A stretch of 64,000 bases of DNA from a bacterium (lineage in GTDB: Bacteria; SZUA-182; DTGQ01), in the NCBI GenBank assembly GCA_040755755.1, contig JBFLZW010000002.1, forward strand, positions 62,001 through 126,000, given 5' to 3'. Below the pieces are notes generated by a model. The model had not been told where the DNA came from, did no database searches, and worked only from the letters and a program-made list of their open reading frames with translations. Of this stretch, positions 50,833 through 59,456 are shown in pieces; position 1 is the stretch's first letter, and the number at the start of each line of letters is the position of its first letter. The position numbers and the translations under genes are program-made.

Positions 50833-51903
50833 TCACAGCTTCATCCCGGTCATCTCTTCGATCTGGGCAATCAGGGCTGGAAGCAGTTCTGCCTCACTGC
50901 GTTTATCGACAATTTTACCGTTTCGGAAAACGACCCCGATCTGCCGGCCTCCGGCAATTCCGACATCGGCTTCTTTTGCCTCTCCGGGGCCATTTACCAC
51001 ACAGCCCATAATGGCCACCTTCAGAGTTTGCGAAAGGTGGCCGATTCGCTCCCGGACCTCTGCGGCCAGCTTCTGGATATCGATTTCACAGCGGCCGCAG
51101 GCAGGGCAGGAAATAATTTCCGGCCCGCGCTGACGGATCCCCAGAGCGCGCAGGATTTCATAGCCTGCCCGCACCTCAAAAACGGGATCCGCGGTCAGAG
51201 ACACCCGCATCGTATCCCCGATCCCTTCAGCGAGCAAAATTCCCAATCCGACAGCGGATTTGATTCCGCCGCAGAAGGCATCTCCGGTCTCGGTAATGCC
51301 AAGATGGAGAGGATAATCCATTTCTTTGGCGATCAGCCGGTATGCTTCAATCGTGTCCGGTACCGAAGAGGATTTCAAGGATATTTTGATCCGGGAAAAT
51401 CCCATCTCCTCAAGAAGTTCGACTTTCCGCCGGGCACTTTCCACCATAGCTTCGGCTGGTGCTCCGCCGTATTTCTGATACAGGTCCTTTTCCAGCGACC
51501 CGGCATTGACTCCGACGCGGATAACGGTACCGCGGTCGAGGGCCACCCGGATCAGCTCCTGTAAATGGGTGCGTGATCCGATATTGCCCGGATTGATGCG
51601 AAGCCCCTCGACGCCGCCTTCCATAGCCATGATAGCCAGCCGGTAATCGAAGTGGACATCGGCAATGACCGGAATCGGGCTGTGCTGAACGATGTAGGGA
51701 ATCTGCCGTGCAGCATCCCGGTCGGGCACGGCTACCCGGATGATTTCGCAGCCAGCCTGAGCCAGCCGCCTGATCTGGTCCACCGTAGCCTCACGGTTCC
51801 GGGTGTCGGTTTTGGTCATGGATTGAACCGAGATGGGGGCACCATCACCGATTTTCACCTCCCGCAGCCAGATGGACCTGGTCGTCTTTCGCTGTATGTT
51901 CAT
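50833..51903 (-). CDS. ispG: 4-hydroxy-3-methylbut-2-en-1-yl diphosphate synthase (IspG/GcpE)
   Basis: A 356-residue two-domain enzyme: TIM-barrel start with VKIGDGAPISVQSMTKTDTR and VAVPDRDAARQIPYI, and a C-terminal [4Fe-4S] domain with SCPACGRC and GCVVNGPGE. It converts MEcPP to HMBPP in the non-mevalonate isoprenoid pathway. It is separated from tsaE by a family B repeat. The length is that of the bacterial short IspG. Confidence 0.96.
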   Translation of the reverse strand: MNIQRKTTRSIWLREVKIGDGAPISVQSMTKTDTRNREATVDQIRRLAQAGCEIIRVAVPDRDAARQIPYIVQHSPIPVIADVHFDYRLAIMAMEGGVEGLRINPGNIGSRTHLQELIRVALDRGTVIRVGVNAGSLEKDLYQKYGGAPAEAMVESARRKVELLEEMGFSRIKISLKSSSVPDTIEAYRLIAKEMDYPLHLGITETGDAFCGGIKSAVGLGILLAEGIGDTMRVSLTADPVFEVRAGYEILRALGIRQRGPEIISCPACGRCEIDIQKLAAEVRERIGHLSQTLKVAIMGCVVNGPGEAKEADVGIAGGRQIGVVFRNGKIVDKRSEAELLPALIAQIEEMTGMKL

Positions 51904-51950
51904 GGTTTATGTACCTTTTGTTTGTTTTGCCTATTCATTTCTCCACATTC

Positions 51951-52544
51951 TCACTCGTCTCCTGTGCTTTTCTCTGTGTTTCTCTGTGCCTCTGTGTCTC
52001 TGTGTTGTCCTTTGTATTTCCTCGAAAAGAGCCGATGCCGAAATCGCCCTAGAAGTTTCTCTGAATCTTCCCCCCGTGCAATAAAAAGTAACCGGCGGCT
52101 GTCAGTTCCAAGATACTCCAGAACCACCGTAAGGTGGTCTTCGGGCAGAAGATCTTCGATTTTCTCCGCCCATTCCACCAGGGTGACTCCCTGGCCGAAA
52201 AAATATTCCTCGTAGCCGAGCTCCTCCAGCTCTTGCGGGCTTGCGAGGCGGTAGACATCGAAGTGATAGACTGGAACGGTCCCCCCGTACTCGTTGATGA
52301 GGGTAAAGGTAGGACTGGTCAGGTAGCGGTCCTGCACCTTCAGGCCCCGCAGGATGCCCTGGACCAGGCAGGTTTTGCCTGCTCCCAGATTGCCGGACAG
52401 GGCAACGAGCTGGCCGCGGGATGAGGATTCACCCAGTAATTCACCCAGCACTTTTCCCAGGTCATGGGTTTCCTGCGGGCTTAAGGTGAATATGATTAAT
52501 CTCCTGATTTTCCGATCTTCCCTGTTCATCAATAATCGTATCAC
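51951..52544 (-). CDS. tsaE: tRNA threonylcarbamoyladenosine biosynthesis ATPase TsaE
   Basis: A 197-residue protein. GNLGAGKTCLVQGILRGL is the P-loop near residue 48, and SPTFTLINEY, VYHFDVYRL and LVEWAEKIEDLLP are the classic TsaE segments. It drives the TsaBDE complex for tRNA t6A. The start GTG overlaps the TonB stop (GTGA). The final 23 or so residues (KYKGQHRDTEAQRNTEKSTGDE) come from a dispersed repeat, and the natural end is near residue 174. Confidence 0.93.
   Translation of the reverse strand: MIRLLMNREDRKIRRLIIFTLSPQETHDLGKVLGELLGESSSRGQLVALSGNLGAGKTCLVQGILRGLKVQDRYLTSPTFTLINEYGGTVPVYHFDVYRLASPQELEELGYEEYFFGQGVTLVEWAEKIEDLLPEDHLTVVLEYLGTDSRRLLFIARGEDSEKLLGRFRHRLFSRKYKGQHRDTEAQRNTEKSTGDE
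51957..52020. repeat. Dispersed repeat family B at the tsaE 3' end
   Basis: On the minus strand it reads AAAGGACAACACAGAGACAC, GAGGCACAGAGAAACACAGA and AGAAAAG. It forms the last codons of tsaE and part of the spacer to ispG. The other copies are at 21466-21520 and 35394-35436. Confidence 0.8.
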
Positions 52545-53377
52545 TCAAGGCGGAAGCTGAAGGGGATAATCCCCCATTCCAGATCGCCCCTTCCTTTGCT
52601 CACCGGCTCAAACCGATACTTGCGTAAATACTCCGTAGCCACTACATCCAGCCGGGGGTCCAGTTTCTGCATCGGCACCACCCGGACGACAGACCCCTGG
52701 CTGTCTACCCAGAATTTCAGCCGAATCCGGCCCTGTGTCTGGCCCTGATAGCCTTCCGGATAGCGTGGAGGATAGGGTGGTTTATACAGGATGCGGCGGG
52801 GCTTTCCCGACCATTCAATATCAGCGCTGGCTGAAGAGAAGAGGGTCTCTTTGGCCACTTCTTCCGCTGCCTCCTCATCGCCAAAGTCCACTTCCTCCGG
52901 CACTGGCTTTGGCAGGCTCTCTTCCTTTTTGACCGCATCCTCAACCGGTTTTGGCGGCGGCTGGGGCGCTGCTGCCGGGAGCTGTTTGGGCTGGCTGGCC
53001 ATCTCATCTGCCAGGGTCTGATCGATCACTTCATCCTCCAGGGTTTTGTCTGCATGGGGCAGGGGGGGCGATTCTTTCCGCTGCGGCCGGGGTGGGGGCG
53101 CAAAGGAAGGCATCTGAACATCCCGGACAGCTTTCATCCGCTCCAGGAGCTTCGGGTCAATTTCAGGGGCAGGAACATCCCCCTGAGCCTGCGGTCGGGC
53201 TTTTTTCTTCTGAACCGGCGAGAGTGCGGTCTGAATGAGATGGACCTGAGTACAGGGTGATCCGCCGATCCGCTCTTCCGGGCTTATCGGCCTGAATTTC
53301 GGTATCAGATAGATAAGGAGTGCATGCATCAGGAGAGAGACAGCTATAAATGTGGGTAAGCTTCTATTCTCCATCAT
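52541..53377 (-). CDS. TonB/TolA-like energy transducer
   Basis: A 278-residue protein with one N-terminal helix (about residues 8-27, FIAVSLLMHALLIYLI) and a long charged, proline-rich linker (about 55-175). The C-terminal TonB-like domain (about 195-278) reads YPEGYQGQTQGRIRLKFWVD...DVVATEYLRKYRFEPV. It carries force from ExbB/ExbD across the periplasm. It ends in GTGA overlap with tsaE and is preceded by exbD, exbB and two TPR proteins, so it belongs to a second Ton-like system distinct from that at 1-3 kb. Confidence 0.85.
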   Translation of the reverse strand: MMENRSLPTFIAVSLLMHALLIYLIPKFRPISPEERIGGSPCTQVHLIQTALSPVQKKKARPQAQGDVPAPEIDPKLLERMKAVRDVQMPSFAPPPRPQRKESPPLPHADKTLEDEVIDQTLADEMASQPKQLPAAAPQPPPKPVEDAVKKEESLPKPVPEEVDFGDEEAAEEVAKETLFSSASADIEWSGKPRRILYKPPYPPRYPEGYQGQTQGRIRLKFWVDSQGSVVRVVPMQKLDPRLDVVATEYLRKYRFEPVSKGRGDLEWGIIPFSFRLE

Positions 53378-53418
53378 AGGGACCAGTTATTCGTCGTCAA
53401 AGGTATTTATTATTATCA

Positions 53419-53832
53419 TCATTTTTCATCCTCCGGCCTGGTGGCGATAGCCAGGGTTTCAATGCCCGACTTTTTGGCTATGTCCATAACCGAAACAACC
53501 AGTCCGTGGGGGACAACCTCATCTGCCTTGACGATCAGGACGGACTTGCTTCCCTGACTTCGGGCCTTGATCAGCCGGTCGGGCAACTCGGCCAGAGAAA
53601 CCATATCTTCGTTCAGGTAAATTTTTTTCTCCCTGGTGATGGTGGCCACCAGTTCCTTTTCCTGTTGCAGGTCCTTGGTGCTGGCCTTGGGGAGCCTGAC
53701 ATCGATGCCGGTCTGGGCCATAAAGGAAGTGGTAATCATAAAGAAGATTACCAGCTGCAAAGTCACATCGATCAGGGGAGTGAGATTGATATCCAGTTTG
53801 GATCCACCGTCGTAGTCATTCGAAAAATTCAT
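53419..53832 (-). CDS. Biopolymer transport protein ExbD/TolR family (second set)
   Basis: A 137-residue protein with the helix LTPLIDVTLQLVIFFMITTSF near residues 17-37, including the conserved aspartate, and a periplasmic domain with VRLPKASTKDL. It lies 13 bp after exbB and 41 bp before tonB. Confidence 0.9.
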   Translation of the reverse strand: MNFSNDYDGGSKLDINLTPLIDVTLQLVIFFMITTSFMAQTGIDVRLPKASTKDLQQEKELVATITREKKIYLNEDMVSLAELPDRLIKARSQGSKSVLIVKADEVVPHGLVVSVMDIAKKSGIETLAIATRPEDEK

Positions 53833-53845
53833 TGTTCTTCCCCTT

Positions 53846-54487
53846 TCACCTCAAGGCATCCCGGTGGGCAAAGCTTTTTGGGCTCTCTTCTTTTTTCAGA
53901 ATATCAAGAAGCTCCATGGAGGTATTTTCCATATCCGAGATGTATCCGTGGGCTTTCTTGGAGAAGTAGTTATGGGCAACCAGCGCAGGGATGCCAATGA
54001 TCAGACCCGCGGCAGTGGTAATCAACGCCTCGCCGACTCCGCCAGCCAGGTCTTTGGGATGGCCGACTCCGATGGTTGCCACTACCTCAAATGCCTTGAT
54101 CATTCCGGTTACGGTCCCCAAAAGTCCGAGCAGCGGAGCGACCGTGGCCACGGTGGACAGGGGAGCGAGGTGTTTTTGCAATTTTGTCGATTCCCTTTTG
54201 CCCGCATGCTCGATGGCCTCCTTAATCTCATCGCGTGAGGCATGGATCTTTATGATTCCTGCCTCGATAATTTTCGAGATGGCAAAGGAACTGTTGCCGC
54301 AAATGGCAATAGCCTCATTCATCTTGCCCTCATGGAGCAGTTTTTTTATTTTGCTGACAAACTCAGGGGGATGGATCCTCGACTCCCGCAGACTATAAAG
54401 CCGTTCAAGTACAATAGCCAAACCCAGCACCGAGCAGAAGAGGATAGGAACCATTACCCATCCTCCCTTAATAATATAGTCAATCAT
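53846..54487 (-). CDS. MotA/TolQ/ExbB proton channel family protein (second set)
   Basis: A 213-residue protein with three membrane segments (about 10-28, 110-137, 160-182). The signature LSTVATVAPLLGLLGTVTGM is nearly identical in form to that of the first set at 2.3-2.9 kb. It lies 40 bp downstream of the large TPR protein. Confidence 0.9.
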   Translation of the reverse strand: MIDYIIKGGWVMVPILFCSVLGLAIVLERLYSLRESRIHPPEFVSKIKKLLHEGKMNEAIAICGNSSFAISKIIEAGIIKIHASRDEIKEAIEHAGKRESTKLQKHLAPLSTVATVAPLLGLLGTVTGMIKAFEVVATIGVGHPKDLAGGVGEALITTAAGLIIGIPALVAHNYFSKKAHGYISDMENTSMELLDILKKEESPKSFAHRDALR

Positions 54488-54527
54488 GCCTTCCTCCTTG
54501 GTTTATATCATATATGGTAAAAATATG

Positions 54528-57500
54528 CTATTTCTTTTTCTTCTTCGATGCAGAGAGCACGCTGATCCTTCGGATGGCTTCCTTCTGTAATTCAGCATCC
54601 CGGGCACCCTTGACTACCTTCTGATAGGCACTCTTTGCCTGTTCGCTGTTTCCCTGCCGCTCATAGAGCTCCCCTACCCGGTAGTAAACCTTGATTTTCC
54701 ACTCTTCCTCGTCAGGATAGAGGTAGGGGATTTTCAGGTAATCGGCGATGGCCTGTGAATAATTTCTCAACTGGGTTTTCGCCTCTCCGAGATGGAACAG
54801 GGAATTAAGCCTCATTTCCTTGTTCGGGGATTTGGCAGAATCACTGAAGGCGCGTGCTGCATCCTCGTAGTGGGCTTCGCTGAAAAAGGCCTGGCCGAGT
54901 TTGAACTGGACCTCGTGAAAGAAGGGGCCTTCGGGAAATTTCTCAGCCAACCGAAGGTAATTCTCCCTGGCTTCAGCCTGATTTCCCAGTTTCTCATTGG
55001 ATGCTCCCCGGTAGTACAGTGCCTCATGGAGGAGAACCTCGGGTTTTTCAAATTTCAAAACAGCATCGCACTCTGCAATGGTTTTTTGAAACTGGTCCAG
55101 AGCAAAGTATGCCCTGGCCAGGCCAAGGTGAATATCCATTGCCCGTGTGGTTTGCGGAGACATCTCGATGAGTTTGATAAATTCCTCAATAGCCCGCTCA
55201 TGCTCACCCGCCTGGAGATGGATTGAGGCAACCTTGTACATGGCCTCATCCAGCAGTTTTCCTTTGGGGAACTTCTGGACCAGAGTCTGGTAATTTTGAA
55301 TGGCTTCCGGAAGATTTCCCCGGGTGAAAAGCGTTTCGCCAATCTGGAACTGCAGTTGCTCACTGATCGGGTTATCTTTATATTTCTCGATGAAATTCTT
55401 GGATGTGTCCAAATACTGATCAATCATTCCCAGCCGGTCGTAGCAGAGGATCGTCCCGTATTCAGCCTCGATTCCCACCGAAGTATTGCCAAGTTTTGCA
55501 CTCAGCTCCTGATAGCGCGAAAGGGCCGGTGCATATTGTCCGAGGTTATAGAGGCAATCGGCTATTCTGATCTGCGCCTGCTCGATAAAACGGCTCTTTG
55601 GGTAATCCCGCAGAAGGATCTGAAATTCCTTCATGGCCTCCTGGAATTTACTGTCCTGGAAAAAGGTCAGCCCGATGTAATACTGCGTCTGGTCCCGTAA
55701 ATCGCTCTGAGGAAACTTGGTGAGCATCCGGCGGAATTGCCTGATCGCTTCCTTCGTCTCGCCCATCCGGGAATAGGTCAGGGCATAGCGGAAAGCGGCT
55801 GTATCGATGAGCGATGATGTGGGGAATCTGGCCATCAGTTCTTCGAGGCATTTCTGGGACTTGGCATATTCTTTCAGGTTATGCAGACATTCAGCCTGGC
55901 GGAAAAGGGCATCCGGTACAAGCTGGCTGTCCGGGAAACTCGTGGCCATCCGGGAAAACTCTCTGGCCGCCTGGGTCCAGTCTTCCAGCCGGTAATAGGC
56001 CCAGCCGATCCCATGCTGTGCCGGGGCGCTCCATTTGCCTTCCGGATACTCGTCCAGGAGCTGTGAATAACTGCGAATGGCCGCCTGGTAATTCCCCTGG
56101 CGGAAATAGGATTCCCCGATCCAGTAAATCGCCTGATCGGCCAGACTGGTGCCCGGATATTCATTGAGTAATTTTTGCAGGTCCACAATAGCCCTGGCAT
56201 ACTGCTCAAGGAGAATGGAACAGGTTCCTGACCGGAAATAGGCAGTTTCCGTGTACTCGTTCGAAGCCGCAGGCGGAGTTAATTTGTTATACCAGGTTGC
56301 GGCTTCCGCGTACTGCTTTTGATTATAACAGGTTTCGGCCAGCATGAAAATCCCGGAGATCCGCAGGGGCTCTTCGATCCCCTGACGGTCCAGCAGGGTT
56401 TTGAGCTTCCCGGAAGCTGCCTGGTACTCCCCGGTCTTAAACAGGGACCAGGCAACCCCGAAGAGTGCCTGATTGTAAACGGGAGACGTGGGATAGTCGG
56501 CCAAAAGCTGCTCGTAGGCTTTTTGTGCCTGCGGGTAATCTTCCAGCATGAAGTAACATCGCCCCTGGCGAAACAGGACCTGAGAGATCAGGCTGCTGTT
56601 CGGGTATTTTTCCCGCAGAACCTTGAGCCGGTCAAGAGAATCCTGAAACCGGGAGGTCTTGAAGCTGATCCAGGCCAGGCCATACAGGGCAGATTCCGCC
56701 AGGCTGTGGGAGGGATATTTGGAAAGAAATTCCGTATAGAGCTTTTCACTGGTTTCAAATTCATTGAGGTTGAAAAAACACTCCGCCTGCCAGAAGATGC
56801 ATTGAGAGAGAAAAGGGCTCTGGGGAAATTCCCGGATCAACTGCTGATAGTTGCGGGCAGAATCCCGGTATTTTCCGAGGTGATAGAGATCTGCGGCCAG
56901 AAGATAATAGGCTTTTTCCCGCAGGGGGCTTAACCCGAACAGATTGATTACGGATTGAAGATGCTGGCTGGATGCCTGGAACTCTCCCCTTTGAGCGTAA
57001 ATCCACCCCAGGGAGTAAAAAGCATAGTCAGCATACTGCGACTGGACGGAGCGGGCAATGACCCGCTGATAGGAGGAAATGGCCTTATCCATCTCTTTCA
57101 GGTTAAAGTAGGATTCTCCTGCCCAGTAAGCCGCCATCCCTTTGTAAGGGCTGTTCGGGTATTTTTTAATCAGCTTTTCAAAGGCTGATGCGGCCTGCCG
57201 GTAATTCCCCCGGGAATATTCATGCTTTCCGTACTCATAATAGCCATTGTCCCGCAGGACAGTCCGGGAAAAGGCTCCGCCGCACGGCATACCAAAGAGG
57301 CAGCCAAACTTGGGCTTGATCGCGGGTTTCATTTTTTCTTCCGCACCGATGACCGGCGCGATACCTGCCTTGGCCGCTTCGCTGGGAACATCCTTGACTC
57401 CCAGGGCCGACATGGCCGGCATCTGCAAGCTGGTTTTATCCTCTTTGAATTTTAATTGATAATCCCCCGTGACCACCACTTCCGGCAGGGTAATCCCCGG

Positions 57501-57638
57501 TTTGGTCTCACCATCGGTAGCTCGAACCAATGAGGGGTGAATCCAGCAGATTATCGCCCAGCATGATACCAAAATCCAGAACCTTACCGATAAGCTTTTC
57601 TGTGCGGGGCACAGCCCCTGGTGTGTTATCCGCTTCAA
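54528..57638 (-). CDS. Large secreted TPR protein (about 20 or more repeats)
   Basis: A 1036-residue protein with a signal-like segment near residues 18-40 (LVSCWAIICWIHPSLVRATDG) and then almost entirely tetratricopeptide repeats of the form Y-x-x-A-x-x-x-Y-x-x-L-x-x-x-(Y/F)-P. The C-terminus is lysine-rich (SASKKKKK). TPR arrays of this kind scaffold protein complexes in the periplasm. Gene order TPR-exbB-exbD-tonB recalls the Tol-Pal/YbgF and gliding-type Ton modules, so it may connect the motor to the outer membrane. The partner proteins are unknown. Confidence 0.82.
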   Translation of the reverse strand: MKRITHQGLCPAQKSLSVRFWILVSCWAIICWIHPSLVRATDGETKPGITLPEVVVTGDYQLKFKEDKTSLQMPAMSALGVKDVPSEAAKAGIAPVIGAEEKMKPAIKPKFGCLFGMPCGGAFSRTVLRDNGYYEYGKHEYSRGNYRQAASAFEKLIKKYPNSPYKGMAAYWAGESYFNLKEMDKAISSYQRVIARSVQSQYADYAFYSLGWIYAQRGEFQASSQHLQSVINLFGLSPLREKAYYLLAADLYHLGKYRDSARNYQQLIREFPQSPFLSQCIFWQAECFFNLNEFETSEKLYTEFLSKYPSHSLAESALYGLAWISFKTSRFQDSLDRLKVLREKYPNSSLISQVLFRQGRCYFMLEDYPQAQKAYEQLLADYPTSPVYNQALFGVAWSLFKTGEYQAASGKLKTLLDRQGIEEPLRISGIFMLAETCYNQKQYAEAATWYNKLTPPAASNEYTETAYFRSGTCSILLEQYARAIVDLQKLLNEYPGTSLADQAIYWIGESYFRQGNYQAAIRSYSQLLDEYPEGKWSAPAQHGIGWAYYRLEDWTQAAREFSRMATSFPDSQLVPDALFRQAECLHNLKEYAKSQKCLEELMARFPTSSLIDTAAFRYALTYSRMGETKEAIRQFRRMLTKFPQSDLRDQTQYYIGLTFFQDSKFQEAMKEFQILLRDYPKSRFIEQAQIRIADCLYNLGQYAPALSRYQELSAKLGNTSVGIEAEYGTILCYDRLGMIDQYLDTSKNFIEKYKDNPISEQLQFQIGETLFTRGNLPEAIQNYQTLVQKFPKGKLLDEAMYKVASIHLQAGEHERAIEEFIKLIEMSPQTTRAMDIHLGLARAYFALDQFQKTIAECDAVLKFEKPEVLLHEALYYRGASNEKLGNQAEARENYLRLAEKFPEGPFFHEVQFKLGQAFFSEAHYEDAARAFSDSAKSPNKEMRLNSLFHLGEAKTQLRNYSQAIADYLKIPYLYPDEEEWKIKVYYRVGELYERQGNSEQAKSAYQKVVKGARDAELQKEAIRRISVLSASKKKKK

Positions 57639-57703
57639 GGGTTACTCATCCTCCCTTCACAAAGACAATGACTGTCTGAAGAAAACAAGCAAGCGATATA
57701 AGT

Positions 57704-59200
57704 TTAAGGACTTCCTTTGATTTGAGACCGCAATTTTTCAATCCTCTGGAGGGCGGTGGGCCTGAGCTGATTTTCACTTTTACTCTTGGCCACCTTCTCG
57801 TAAAGCTCCAATGCCTTGTTAAGCTCTCCGCGATGCTCGTAAATTCCCGCTGCCCTCATTTGCGCCATAACCGCCCAATGTGCGATCCCATCATATTGCC
57901 GGGGAATCTGCAATAAAATTTGAACAGCCTTATCGTAATTTTTCTGGCTCGCCCAGGACTCTCCCAGCCAGTAAAGGGCCTCCGCGGCCACATTCCGGTC
58001 GGCTGATCCTGAGGCGCTTTCGTAAGCCCTGACAGCCTGAGGAAACTGCCGGGACTGATAGGAAATGGCCCCCAGTTGAAGCCACGCACTGTCAGCGATC
58101 GGATTACTTTTAAATTCTCTGACAATGCGGTTCAACTGCTGCCCGGCCAGATCCTGCTTTCCCAGTTTCTGATTGCTGAGGGCAAGATAATACCAGGCTT
58201 CAGGCAAGTACATGCTTTTCCCATAGCTGTGGATAAATGCCTCCAGTCTGCCGGCGGCCAGGGAATATTTTTCCAGCTTAAACTCCATGAATCCGCTTTG
58301 AAAGGCTGCCGTTTCCGCCAAATCATCCTTCGGATATTTCTCCAGAAACTGCTGGTACATCTCCAGGGCTTTTGGAAACTGCTGAGCCTGGTAAAATGAC
58401 AGCCCCGCTCCATACAGGGCCAGCCGGATATCGGGGGAATCGGGATAATCATGCACAACTTTCTGGTAATTCTGAGCCGCCTTACCGTAATTCCCCGATC
58501 GATATTCAACATCCGCCATATTCAACCAGGCTTTGGCAACTTGTTGTTTATTTTGTGGATACCTGGTAGTCAATTCCTGAAAGGCTTTCAATGCCTGCCC
58601 CTCATCCTGCAATTTCAGATAAGCCGACCCCAGGCCATAGGCTGCATCGGCAGCATGGCTGTGATTCGGGTAATTGTTGAGGAATTGCCGGTAAGATTGG
58701 CTTGCCTCCTTCCATTTTCCAGCCTGACTGTTCGACTCCGCTGACCAGAACAGGGCATCGCCAGCCAGCCTGCTGCCGGGACACTGGCCGAGCAGCTTCT
58801 GGTAAAAGCTGTCCGCCTTCTCATAATCTTTTTTGAAAAAATACAGTTGGCCCAGCCGGTACAGGGCTTTGTCCAGCAGGTCGCTCTTGTCTGGATACTG
58901 ATCGAGCAGTTTTTGATACCAGGTGAGAGACTGTTCGTAATTTTTTTGCTTGAAATACGACTCTGCAATCCGAAACTGAGCATAGGGAACCTTGGGCGAG
59001 TTGGGATACAGCCGCAGCAATTGGGAAAACTGGTCAATAGCCAAATCATGGAACCCATCCTTATACGCGCCAAGGGCAACCGCATACAGACTATTCTCAT
59101 CAGTGCCCTGAGCAGAGGATATCCGTGCGGATTGAAGAAACACCATACCAGCCAGCAGCACAGAGCACACAGATACGAGGAGAGCTTTCTGATCGGTCAT
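57704..59200 (-). CDS. Secreted TPR protein (YbgF/BamD-like repeats)
   Basis: About 498 residues from the Met at 59200, which opens a signal peptide (MTDQKALLVSVCSVLLAGMV, ending SSAQG); the frame continues 27 codons upstream without signal character. About 12 TPR units of 34-37 residues follow (for example AIDQFSQLLRLYPNSPKVPY and ALYRLGQLYFFKKDYEKADS). It lies 65 bp upstream of the larger TPR gene on the same strand and downstream of the TolC gene, so it probably belongs to the same transcript. Confidence 0.82.
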   Translation of the reverse strand: MTDQKALLVSVCSVLLAGMVFLQSARISSAQGTDENSLYAVALGAYKDGFHDLAIDQFSQLLRLYPNSPKVPYAQFRIAESYFKQKNYEQSLTWYQKLLDQYPDKSDLLDKALYRLGQLYFFKKDYEKADSFYQKLLGQCPGSRLAGDALFWSAESNSQAGKWKEASQSYRQFLNNYPNHSHAADAAYGLGSAYLKLQDEGQALKAFQELTTRYPQNKQQVAKAWLNMADVEYRSGNYGKAAQNYQKVVHDYPDSPDIRLALYGAGLSFYQAQQFPKALEMYQQFLEKYPKDDLAETAAFQSGFMEFKLEKYSLAAGRLEAFIHSYGKSMYLPEAWYYLALSNQKLGKQDLAGQQLNRIVREFKSNPIADSAWLQLGAISYQSRQFPQAVRAYESASGSADRNVAAEALYWLGESWASQKNYDKAVQILLQIPRQYDGIAHWAVMAQMRAAGIYEHRGELNKALELYEKVAKSKSENQLRPTALQRIEKLRSQIKGSP

Positions 59201-59456
59201 AAGCAGTATACCTGGTACTGTGCCGGGCACTCCATTGGGTGATAACCTGGGCATAATAACTTTAAGTTTATGTATTTCCATCGGTAAAGAACTATGCTCC
59301 TCAGTTTAACATACTTTGCTGAGAAATTCAATTTTATCAGGCAGCAGTGATAGAACCGACATTCCGCTCTGATACAATTCTCAACTACTGGGGAAAGAAG
59401 ATAAGATAAAATGGGCGAGAGCAATTAAGAACCGCTCTAACATGAGAGAGCCCGCT

